Of a stretch of 64,000 nt of DNA, positions 12,766 to 22,420 are shown piece after piece. The position numbers were made by a program, and so were the translations under genes. Below the pieces are notes generated by a model. It saw nothing but the letters and a program-made list of their open reading frames with translations, searched no databases and was not told the origin of the DNA. The first letter of the stretch is position 1, and each line of letters begins with the position of its first letter. This DNA is from Armigeres subalbatus. Its lineage: Eukaryota > Arthropoda > Insecta > Diptera > Culicidae. Where the stretch lies: positions 558,001 through 622,000 of the forward strand of contig NW_026942506.1 of the NCBI RefSeq assembly GCF_024139115.2, given 5' to 3'.

Positions 12766-13640
12766 TTACAGTGCTGGTGACACGCTGATTAAAAAGTGTC
12801 GGCGGCGTGATGCCAAACCATATGTGGCGAATTTTTAAAAATATTTTTCCATTTTCCGATCCAAATTTTTGTGTGGAAATTGAGACTGAATCGCAACCTG
12901 TGTTTTTCTTTATTTATGTATGGATTGGATCTTAGGCTAAGATGGTCAAATAATACAGATATGCATCGGCGTTGCGACCGACGCTGCGTTATACGTCTTT
13001 TAACGCTGAGCTTTGCGTTTAATATTTAATCATTAAATTTTAATGATTTATTTTTTTACACCGCTATTGTTATCACAAAAGTTTTTCGTGTAAAAAAAAC
13101 CCGTGGTTCGAGCAACTCCCCTCCCCCATGGCTTTCGTGGTCATTTCCCAAACCCTTCCTCCCCCTATATGACCACGTGGTTTCTGGACTAATATCCAAA
13201 TATTATAAAATACGATTATGAAAATTTAAAATAGCAAGAATGGTTAACATGATCGTATAACTTTTCTAAATTGACAAGAAATAAAAAAAATTGGGGAAAT
13301 CATTGGTGACGAAGTGCATCAATACCTTTTAGATGAAAATTTCAGTTCAGTGTCGGGGAAGCAGTTAATGTCAAACATTTTATGGCATCCGCCATTATGG
13401 CGAGCGTGGAAAGCTGGATAAGTTGCGTTCAGCAGAAAACTTTAAAATGAGTATAAATAAATGTGAAAATAAGCACTATACACCTGATATTGTTTATTCA
13501 GACTATTCTTATGTGCTTTTCAATCCTTTTAAACAAACGAGAAAGGCATTATCGCCGCTAGGTGTATTTATTGGTTTTGTAACGTTTTCTTAACACAGCT
13601 TATTGCGGAGTAGAAGAGATATTTTACGCTTTTTACACTA
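12766..13640. other. Intergenic stretch, no gene seen
   Basis: AT-rich sequence with poly-A/T runs. A short inverted pair 'cgtggtcat'/'atgaccacg' lies at 13137-13177 in a pyrimidine-rich stretch resembling a MITE fragment. Nothing here supports a coding region. Confidence 0.5.
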
Positions 13641-13651
13641 AACACAAGAAT

Positions 13652-14089
13652 GTGTTCGTTCGCGTATGTGAAATTGTATTCAGAAATGCATCAATTGAAA
13701 AGTTTGTCCTGCTGGTCAAACTTATATTTGATTTACTAATTTTAGCGCAATTTTTAGTAAGTGTTAAATTCCATCGGCCGAAAATTCTATTGTTTGTAAT
13801 GCTGATATCAGTAAGTATCATACACTCAACTCTAACAGTCTTAACAGTCAATGCACACTTTTCTTTCCCCTCTGTAAAGCTTCTCCTTCATCTTCGACCA
13901 CTTGCTGCTGATGACTCCAAGCTCCTCGATATCTACCCTTCACCAATCGCGCATCATCCACAAGCAAACACACATCCATCTCATTTATACGAAGGATTTT
14001 ATTTCCTTGTCTTGAAGACTGCTCCCCATCACAGACCTCACGGCGTTTCGGCATCACATCTGCTGTCGGCACCACCAGAGCAGAGTTAG
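13652..14089 (+). CDS. Unrecognised 145-codon ORF, doubtful
   Basis: An open frame of 145 codons from an ATG at 13652. Residues about 15-65 contain two strongly hydrophobic stretches (for example 'KFVLLVKLIFDLLILAQFLV' and 'ILLFVMLISVSI') that could span a membrane, followed by a hydrophilic tail rich in His, Pro and Ser. I recognise no family. The second half is overlapped on the opposite strand by another ORF (13848-14129), and no convincing splice signals or codon bias separate the two. It lies in one of the few low-repeat stretches of the window, so it could be part of a host transcript, but chance is at least as likely. Confidence 0.2.
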   Translation: MFVRVCEIVFRNASIEKFVLLVKLIFDLLILAQFLVSVKFHRPKILLFVMLISVSIIHSTLTVLTVNAHFSFPSVKLLLHLRPLAADDSKLLDIYPSPIAHHPQANTHPSHLYEGFYFLVLKTAPHHRPHGVSASHLLSAPPEQS

Positions 14090-14189
14090 TAAATCGGCAA
14101 CAGAAAAAGAAATCACTGCTAGCGGGCAACCAATTTCACCGGCATCATTCACTTTCGCGCGTTATGTTCAACGTCATTTTCTCAGGTTC

Positions 14190-14636
14190 TTATCCTGAAG
14201 ATATCCTGGATCTACGAGGGAAAGAATTGTGGAGCATGAAGTGCTGGTGACGGTGCAAGTTCCTGCCGTTGGATGGTGAGATGAGTGTTGACATGGAAAG
14301 AAACGTTTCTTCTTCAAACACTGCTCCAGGGCCAGATTCATCGCTGCGGTCAGGGTGCCGCCAGAGAAGATGCATCGGCCGGCTCAGGACTGGGAGGAAG
14401 GTTACGAGATCAACTTTCAGGATATGAGAAAAGTACCCTGTATCTTGTACTGCTGGCTGGCAAGCAACAGTCAACAGTCTGTTAATAGGTGAATGCTGGT
14501 TGATGTGATGACGGCGATGGTGAGAGGCGCGGCGTGCATCACGAGATGGTGATGATGGGGAATAAAGGTGAAAGTTTACGCTTACGGAGATTATCCTTCG
14601 TGATGATTTACTTTTTTCTCGGAATGTGAAGCTCAT
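14190..14636 (-). CDS. Unrecognised 148-codon ORF, doubtful
   Basis: A minus-strand frame of 148 codons, rich in Ser, Arg and His, with no hydrophobic segment and no motif I recognise. A 66-codon plus-strand ORF (14285-14485) lies inside it. GC content here is higher than in the surrounding DNA and no transposon signature is visible, which is the only reason to list it. It may be part of a UTR or regulatory region rather than protein-coding. Confidence 0.2.
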   Translation of the reverse strand: MSFTFREKSKSSRRIISVSVNFHLYSPSSPSRDARRASHHRRHHINQHSPINRLLTVACQPAVQDTGYFSHILKVDLVTFLPVLSRPMHLLWRHPDRSDESGPGAVFEEETFLSMSTLISPSNGRNLHRHQHFMLHNSFPRRSRISSG

Positions 14637-14639
14637 GAA

Positions 14640-15950
14640 TATAAGTTAGGAGTGGAATAAAATCGAAATCATTTGAAGATAGAAAAGGTTTATCTGTTTT
14701 CTTTTCTAGTTTACAATTTATTTCATATACGATCCCAATAAACTGCTTCCTTACTCGCTCTGTGAACATTAACTGAAAGTTTTTGCCTTGTGACTAAGTA
14801 AAAATTATCTTTGAACGATTTTACTAAAGACCTAAGACAACATTATCAGTCATCTCAACTAAATTTAATACGCTCCTTGGTACAGTCATTTGTTCACTCA
14901 TCAAGCTGACATTCGATTACGTGATAAAACCCTCCTAAGCCAAATCCCCTCCCACCCAGTCGGTTTGATATGTGCAAAGACAGACAGTCGACAGTGAATA
15001 ATGTCACCCACTTGCCATTATCACATAATCATACGCGTTTTCCTCGCTCGTGTTGCTGCTTTCAAGTCCCAAATCATTCAATATCCTCCGCGACTGCCAC
15101 CGCCAAGTCGTGATACAGACGACGACGACGACGTCGTTTCAAAAATTACCAACCATAAGGACCGAGAGATGTTCACATTGCACGACGACGCAGACGACAA
15201 AACCGACACTACAGCATCATTAATTATCATTCTTATCCCATCTCACACATATATTTTATGCAAATTTTATGAATAATAGCACGACTCCCATATCCTTTGG
15301 TGTTTCTTGTATAGAGGCTGTAAGTAGGAAAAAAAATACCACAAGTTCATCAGTACAACCCTTTCCACCTTCGGATCGTCTTATCGGCTTCCTGGGGCGA
15401 ATGTGTTTCCTCATTCGCTCGATGTTCTATATTGTATCCGGATCAAACGATGGAAATCCTGATCGCCTCTACGGTGGATAGGAAAGTATTTCACATCGAT
15501 TGATTTTTTGTTGATGCCTCTTCAAACGAATCACTTTAATCAGTGAGATTTTAATGAAAAATGAGCTGACGTACTTGAAAAAGTGAACAATTTGTCCAAA
15601 TTCTCAATCACAAAACATGTGTTCAAAAATTTTCCTTTGGAATCAAGCCATTGTTATGATATAGAAAACAAGACAAATTTGCGAAATAAAAAAAACTTCA
15701 AGATACACATTTCATTTCACTACATATGACGAGGAGAATATGTACGTCAGTGTATAAAATATAAAATCGGGCACCCATTTGGAAAACCATCCTCGTCAGC
15801 GGTTTTGCTTTTCTCTTACACCAAGTGAATGGAAGGTTGTAATCACTTCGAAAACTAATGACACATTTCTCATCATTGATTGTGCTTCTGAAAATGTATC
15901 ATACACGGTTCTGGGGTATATGTACACTTGCTAGTACTTTGGAATATCTC
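14640..15950. other. Low-repeat intergenic stretch
   Basis: No recognisable gene. A short GAC trinucleotide run lies near 15117-15136. Two small ORFs (15001-15276 and 15269-15481) have no recognisable features. The sequence does not resemble the transposons elsewhere in the window. Confidence 0.4.
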
Positions 15951-16065
15951 TTACATAACAAAAAATGTCCATTTTCAGCCTCCTCCCCTATTCACTTTTT
16001 GTATGAATCATTTGAATATTTTGTATGGATTGCCACACTTCGGATCCCCCCTAAGCGGTACACAA
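15950..16065. mobile_element. Fragment of the TAA-type MITE seen at 53574-53736
   Basis: Over about 115 bp it follows the complete MITE at 53574-53736: 'ttacataacaaaaaatg', a pyrimidine-rich block, 'cactttttgtatgaa', 'ttttgtatggattgccac' and 'aagcggta'. The terminal inverted repeats are not intact, so this is a decayed or truncated copy. It sits directly upstream of the LINE fragment. Confidence 0.65.
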
Positions 16066-16069
16066 TTTG

Positions 16070-16870
16070 AGGCACGAACAAAGCATAATGCTGACAAAGT
16101 ACAAGAGCTTATCACGAGCCGATACGGTACTCACGACCAAATATTTACTGATGGCTCAGGTACAAAACCAAAATCGGTGCGGAGGTGGTCATCTTCAGTG
16201 ACCATGTGACCATTCCACTTCAGATCAGGGCAGCGTATTTTCAGTCGAAAACAGCGGTTTCTAAACTTCACGGCATGTGAAGGCATTAATCATGACTGAC
16301 TCTGTCAACTGCATTGATGCTTTGAGCGGTGGTCAGTCAAAACATCCTTGAGATCAATCAATTGAACCCACCATGACGAACAAGGACATAATATTTATTT
16401 GGACACCTGGTCACTCCGGGCTTCTAGGCAACGAGAAAGCGGACGAGCTAGAGAACTGGAGAACTTCAAGCAACAGGACATCTCAATACCAGCCAAGATG
16501 CATTACGATCCATGAAAAGCAAGAGTTGGGAAGCTTGAACAAAAATGGTACCAAAGTAGAGCACGCTTCGACAAATTAAACAAACGACATATAAATACCC
16601 GGACCGGAAATGTCTCTCGAACAACGTATCTTACCATGTATCCGAATTGGACACAAACGACTTACCCTCAAACTTGATAACCGTTATGAACCACCGATAT
16701 GCACATTTTGTGGATTGCAGCTCACAGTATAACACATACTATTAGAATGAGGATTTGAACAAACAAGGAAGATGTTTGGTATAGGTTGAAACGATTTTAA
16801 AAAGTGACTTATTCAAGAAATTTATTATATTCTTTATATTGTAACCGTTACTCTTTAAGGATGAATTACC
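16070..16870 (+). pseudogene. LINE ORF2 C-terminal fragment: RNase H and terminal zinc-binding motif
   Basis: Frameshifted remains of a non-LTR retrotransposon of a clade that carries RNase H (I/Jockey/R1/Loa group). 'IFTDGSGTK' at about 16140 is the first RNase H catalytic Asp motif, 'MTDSVNCIDAL' at about 16290 the middle motif, and 'IWTPGHSGLLGNEKADEL' at 16390-16450 the closing motif with its His and Asp. Downstream, 'CIRIGHKRLTLKLDNRY' and 'PPICTFCG' followed by an 'HILLE' motif match the usual C-terminal CCHC-like block. Reverse transcriptase and endonuclease are absent, so the copy is 5'-truncated, as is usual for LINEs. Several stops and frame changes show it is dead. Confidence 0.85.
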
Positions 16871-16974
16871 TAACATGAATGCCACTTATCCGTAATGCTG
16901 ATATAGCGAAAACCTTCTCATTATCCTACTCCGTGAGAACTTATGAGGGTGTCTAAGTCGAGTGGCCTCTCGTT

Positions 16975-17190
16975 CCTTTCCGTCCCCAACGTCTGTTTAT
17001 AAGGGCTTTCAAAAATCTAAACTCGCTGTTAAATCGCATTTCTTAACCGATTCTTTCGCAACAGTTGCATTCCATCCGGATGGATCCAAGTTTTGATTTA
17101 TACTGGTTTCGAGGCTATCCACAGTACGGTTAGAAATATTCCAGATTCCGTTGGGGTCAGTTGTCCCCCGGAATAAGTGGCCATTTTTTA
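16975..17190 (+). repeat. Left terminal inverted repeat of the foldback element
   Basis: It pairs with 21975-22189 in inverted orientation. Shared landmarks are the terminal 'cctttccgtccccaacgtct', 'gggctttcaaaa', 'cgcatttctt', 'gattctttcgcaaca' and 'gcattccatccggatggatc'. Small indels separate the two arms. Confidence 0.85.
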
Positions 17191-19425
17191 GTCAAAACAG
17201 GTCGTGCGACACCTCAAACTTCATAATTTCACTAAGCAATGATGGGAATCATTTTTTGGGGTTCCTGTCCACTTGGACTCAATCTGGCACATCGGTTCAA
17301 TCCGGGGACCTACGGAATGGCCATTTTCAAATTGATTCAAAATAGGTCGTGCGACACCTCAAACTTCATGATTTTACAAAGCAATGATGGGAATCAAATT
17401 TTAGGGTTCCTGGCCCTCGGACTAAATCTGGCCACATCGGTCACAATCGGGGACTACGGAATGGCCATTTCTAAATTGATTCAAAATAGGTCGTGCGACA
17501 CCTCAAACTTCATGATTTTACAAAGCAATGATGGAGATATTTTAGGGTTCCTGGCCCTCGGATCCATTCCGCCACAATCGGAGGACCTGGAATGGCCATT
17601 TCTAAATTTATTCAAAATAGGTCGTACGACACCTCAAACTTCATGATTTCAAAAGCAATGATGGGAATCAAATTTTTAGGGTTCTGGCCACTCGGACAAA
17701 ATCTGGCCACATCGGTCGTAATCCGGGGACCTACGGAATGGCCATTTTCTAAATTGATTCAAAATAGGTCGTGCGACACCTCAAACTTCATGATTTTACA
17801 AAGCAATGAGAATGATATTTTAGGGTTCCTGGCCCACTCGGATCCATTCGCCACAATTCGGAGGACCTACGAATGGCCATTTCTAAATTTATTCAAAATA
17901 GGTCGTGCGACACCTCAAACTTCATGATTTTAAAAGCAATGATGGAATGATATTTTAAGGGTTCCTGGCCAATTCGGACTCAATCTGGCCACATCGGTCC
18001 AATCCGGGGACCTACGAATGGCCATTGTCTAACTTGATTCAGAATAGGTCGTGCGAAACTTCAAACTTCATGATTTTACAAAGCAATGATGAATGATATT
18101 TTCAGGGTTCCTGGCCTACTCAATCCACATCGGACATAATCCGGAGGATCTACGGAATGGCCATTTTCTCAATTTATTCAAAATAGGTCGTACGACACCT
18201 CAAACTTCATGATTTCACAAAAGCAATGATGGAATGATATTTTTAGGGTTCCTGATCCACTCGGACTAAATCTGGCCATCGGTCACAATCCGGGGACCTA
18301 CAGAATGGCCATTTCCTAAATTGATTCAAAATAGGTCGTGCGACACCTCAAACTTCATGATTTTACAAAGCAATGATGGGAATGATATGTTTAGGGTTCC
18401 TGGCCCACTCGGATCCATTCTGGCCACAATCGGAGGACCTACGATAGCCATTTTCTAAATTTATTCAAAATGGTCGTGCGACACCTCAAACTTTATGATT
18501 TCAAAGCAATGATGGGAATGATATTTTTAGGGTTCCTGCCCTCGGACTCAATCTGGCTACATCGGTCACGATCCGGGGACCTACGGAATGGCCATTGTCT
18601 AACTTGATTCAGAATGGGTCTGACACCTACCTCAAACTTCATGATTTTACAAAGCAATGATGGGAATGATATTTTAGGGTTCCTGGCCACTAGAATCCCA
18701 TCGCCACAATCCGGAGGACCTACGGAATGACCATTTTCTCAATTTATTCAAAATGGGTCGTGACACCTCAAACTTCATGATTTCACAGCAATGAGGGAAT
18801 GATATTTTAGGGCTCCTGCCCATCGGACTCAATCTGGCCACATCGGTCACAATCGGGGACCTACGGAATGGCCATTTTCTAAATTGATTCAAATAAGTCT
18901 GCGACACCTCAAACTTCATGATTTTACAAAGCAATGATGGGAATGATATTTTTAGGGTTCCTGGCCCTCGGATTCAATTAGCCACATCGGTCAGGAGGAC
19001 CTACGAACAGCTATTTTCTAAATTGATTCAAAATAGGTCTGCACACCTCAAACTTCATTATTTTACAAAGCTATGATGAGAATTATATTTTAGGGTTCTG
19101 GCCCTCGGATCATTCCGGCCACAATCCGCAGGACCTACGGAACAGCCATTTCTAATTGATTCAAAACAGGTCGTCGACACCTCAAACTTCATGATTTTAC
19201 AAAGCAATGATGAGAATGATATTTTTAGGGTTGCTGGTCCCGGATCCATTCGCCACAATCTGGAGGTCCTATGGAACGGCCATTTCTAAATTGATTCAAA
19301 ATAGGTCATGTGACACCTCAAACTACATGATTTTACAAAGCAATGATGGGAATGATATTTTTAGGGTCCCTGACCCTCAGATTCAATCAGCATCCGGTCA
19401 CAATCCAGGGACCCAGGAGTTCTAA
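17191..19425 (+). repeat. Direct array of 140-bp units, 16 copies
   Basis: Each unit contains 'gtgcgacacctcaaacttca', 'ttacaaagcaatgatggg', 'atatttttagggttcctgg', 'ggacctacggaatggcca' and 'ttctaaattgattcaaaa'. Units alternate slightly in the middle ('ctcggatccattc...' versus 'ctcggactcaatc...'), suggesting a partial two-unit higher order. Small ORFs here are translations of the repeat. Confidence 0.92.
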
Positions 19426-21065
19426 CGAAAAATTTATACAAATTTTACCATAAATGAAATCAATAATGGAATTTTCGGAGGAATTCCTAGATTAATTCCA
19501 AAAGAAATCCTGAAAGAATTCCGATGGAAACAAGATTTCTACTAGGAATCCTTCAAGTTTTCAAAATTCCTTCGAGTTCCTCAGGAGTTCGTGCAGTTCC
19601 TCAAAGGTCCACGGCAGTTTCTGAGCATTCCTTCGGAAGTTTCTGCCAGTTCCTCCGAGTGTTTCTCTAGAAGGAACTCCTGGAGTAATTTCGGAGGAGC
19701 TCAGAATTTCTGGAGTAATTATCAGAGGAATTTTCGGAGGAACTTCGGTGGACTTCTGGAGGAATTTCTTAAAGAACTACAGGAAGAATTTCAAGGTAAC
19801 TCTCGTAAGAACTCCTGGATGAACTTCCGTAAGAGTTCCAGAAGGAACTCCTGGAAGAATTCTCAAAGGATCTCCGGAGGAACTCCAGGAGAATTCTCGA
19901 GAACTTCTGGAGGATTTTGTAGATAAATTCCCAAAAGCCTGAATGAATTACCGGAGGAGCTACGTGGAAGTCCGGAGGAATTTTCAGAGGAACAGCCGTT
20001 GGAATACACGGAGTTAAATTTCAAGAGGAACTTCCGAAATTCATTTCCCGTGAAATTCCTGCCATAGTGCCATATATCCTCCAGGAATTCCCAGATGAAA
20101 TGCTGAAGAAATTACCGGATGAATTCGGAGGTTAGTTCTGAAGAAATTCCTGGAAGAACTCTTGGAAGATATCTTGGAGGAACTCTCAAATTAATATCGA
20201 ATGAAATTCTGGAGTAAATTTCTAGTGAAGTCCGGAAAGCATTCTGGACAATTTCGCGGAAAAATTTCGGAGTAATTCCTGGAGAAGTACCTGAAGCAAT
20301 TCCAGGAAAATACGGAAAGAATTTCGAGGAAATCATGGACGAATTCCTGGAGAAATTTCTAAAGAAATTTTTAGATGAATTCTTGAAGGATATTCTGAAG
20401 TAATAGCGGAAAGAATTCTAGAATGAAATCCTAGAAGTTTCGCTATTTAATTTATGGAGGTATTCCGGAAAAACTCCTGAAAGTTATCCTGGGGAATTAA
20501 CGGAAGAATTCTGGAGGAATGCCGGAGAAGTTCTAGAAGAATTTCGAAGGAATTTCTTACCCTAGTACACAGTTCTGGCAATTGGTTGCAGTAACTCTTA
20601 TATGTCCCAATTTGGTCGCATATGAGTCACAGAAGCTCCTTTATAACAATGTGTTGCTCGGGTATAGATTTACAAGTGAATTATGGAGCGAAATCGGAGG
20701 ATTTCCGTCATAAATTTCTAAAAAACTTCTAGTGGAATTTTGGAAGGAAATCCGTTTGTATTCTTGAAGGAACTTTCATGTATTCCAGCAGGAAATGCCG
20801 GAGATTTTCTTGAAGAATAGCCAAAGAAATATCTAGAAGGAAAAATTGGAAAAAAAGATCTAAAGGAATTTCCTCATGAATTTCCTAAAAACAAATTTAG
20901 TGAGGGGTTTCTAGACAAGGAGAATTACAACTACATGAGAAAAATTTTCGAACGTTTTCAGAAATTTGTGGATAACTTTCCGGAGAATTTAGAAGTTCCT
21001 AGAGGCTTCTAGAAGAATTTCAAGGAGAATTCTTGAGCTCGAAGTTTTCGAGTTGTTTTGCCAAC
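19426..21065. repeat. Degenerate 21-bp-type minisatellite core
   Basis: About 1.6 kb built from variants of 'ggaattcctggaggaactt', a self-complementary motif set (GGAATTCC, TCCGGA) with a period near 21 bp when best conserved. In some frames it reads as a Glu-Phe-Leu-Glu-Glu-Leu-Pro-like heptad, but frames shift and stops are common. The same sequence type fills the middle of the hAT-like element at 42238-45106. Confidence 0.7.
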
Positions 21066-21974
21066 CTACCCCTCTGGCTACGCCCTTGTATCATTCCCAT
21101 CATTGCTTTGTAAAATCATGAAGTTTGAGGTGTACGACCTATTTTGAATAAATTTAGAAAATGGCTTTCCTAGGTCCCAGTTGTGACCGATGTTGCCGAT
21201 TGAATAAGAATGGGCCAGGAACCTTAAAAATATCATTCCCATCATTGCTGTAAAATCATGAAGTTTGATGTGTCGCATTATTTTGAATCAATTTGAAAAT
21301 GGCTGTTCCGTAGGTCCTCCGAGTTGTGCCGGGTGGATCCGAGTGGGCCAGGAACCTAAACATATCATTCTCATTGCTTTGTAAAATCATGAAGTTTGAG
21401 GTGTCATGACCTATTTTGAATAAATTTAGAAAATGGCCATTCCGTTCGTTACGGATTGGACCGATGTATCCGATTGAATCCGAGTGGGCCAGGAACCCTA
21501 AAATATCATTGCCATCATTGCTTGTGAAATCTTGAAGTTTGAGGTGTCGCACACTATTTTGAATAAATTTAGAAAATGGCCATTGCGTAGGTTCTCGGAT
21601 TGTGGCGGAATTGATCCAGTGGGCCAGGAACACTAAAATATCATTCCCATCATTGCTAAAATCTTGAAGTTTGGTGTCGCAGACCTATTTTGAATCAATT
21701 TAGAAAATGGCCATTCTGTAGGTCCCAGTTGTGACCGATGTGGCCAGATTGATCCGAGTGGGCTAGAACTCTAGAAATATCATTCTCAGCATTGCTTTGC
21801 AAAATCATGAAGTTGTATTTCGCGACCTATTTTGAATCAATTTGAAAATGGCCATTCTGTAGGTCCCAGTTGTGACCGATGTGGCCAGATTGAGTCGAGT
21901 GGCAGGAACCCCAAAATATGATTCCATCATTGCGTGAAATCATGAAGTTTGAGGTGTCGACGACCTGTTTTGAC
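21066..21974 (-). repeat. Inverted array of the 140-bp units, 7 copies
   Basis: Reverse complements of the units at 17191-19425, recognised by 'aaatcatgaagtttgaggtg' and 'tttgaatcaatttagaaa'. Copy number is less than half that of the left arm. Confidence 0.92.
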
Positions 21975-22189
21975 TTAAAATTGTAAATGGCCACTTATTC
22001 GGGACAACGACCCCAACAGGAATCTGAATAATTCTGGCGTACTTTGGATAGCCTCGAAATTGGTATAAATCGACTTGGGATCCATCCGGATGGAATGCAA
22101 CTTGTTGCGAAAGAATCAGTCAAGAAATGCGATTTTACAGCAGTTTAGATTTTGAAAGCCCTCAAAAACAGACGTTGGGGACGGAAAGG
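21975..22189 (-). repeat. Right terminal inverted repeat of the foldback element
   Basis: It ends in 'gacgttggggacggaaagg' and pairs with the left arm at 16975-17190. Confidence 0.85.
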
Positions 22190-22309
22190 TTAAGTAAGTA
22201 CCAATCAACCTTCTCTCCTTAGTTATGGTGAAGATGGGCGTGCCAGTAGTATAATCTATGCTTTTGTTATTTGTTATTCTTGATTTCTGATAGCATTCTA
22301 GATAAGGGG

Positions 22310-22420
22310 AAGGGTCGTTTGGAAACCCATTCAGCCGAAAGCCATTTGGCCGAATGCCACTAGGCCGAAACTCATCTGCCGAAAGTCATTTGCCGAAAGG
22401 GTCGTTAGGCCTGTTACTGG
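22310..22420. repeat. GGCCGAAA/GTCATTT minisatellite, short array
   Basis: About five degenerate 20-bp units of the type 'gccgaaagtcatttggccga'. This is the same unit as at 25013-25110 and, inverted, 25508-25605. Confidence 0.8.

Larger units (their letters stand above)
16975..22189. mobile_element. Foldback-like composite element, 5.2 kb
   Basis: The two ends are inverted copies of each other: 'cctttccgtccccaacgtct' at 16975 and its complement ending at 22189. Homology continues inward for over 200 bp, including 'gcattccatccggatggatc' and 'cgaggctatcca'. Inside, a 140-bp repeat runs in direct orientation on the left (16 copies) and inverted on the right (7 copies), around a 1.6-kb degenerate minisatellite. 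There is no transposase-like ORF. The architecture matches foldback or Galileo-type DNA elements in principle. I could not see a clean target-site duplication at the ends. Confidence 0.8.

Noticed and set aside
19591..19926. ORFs of heptad-like Glu/Leu/Pro repeats in the minisatellites (also 42538-43632)
   Set aside because: The frame is not maintained beyond about 100 codons, stops are common, and the same DNA occurs inside two different transposons. It is a minisatellite, not a protein gene.
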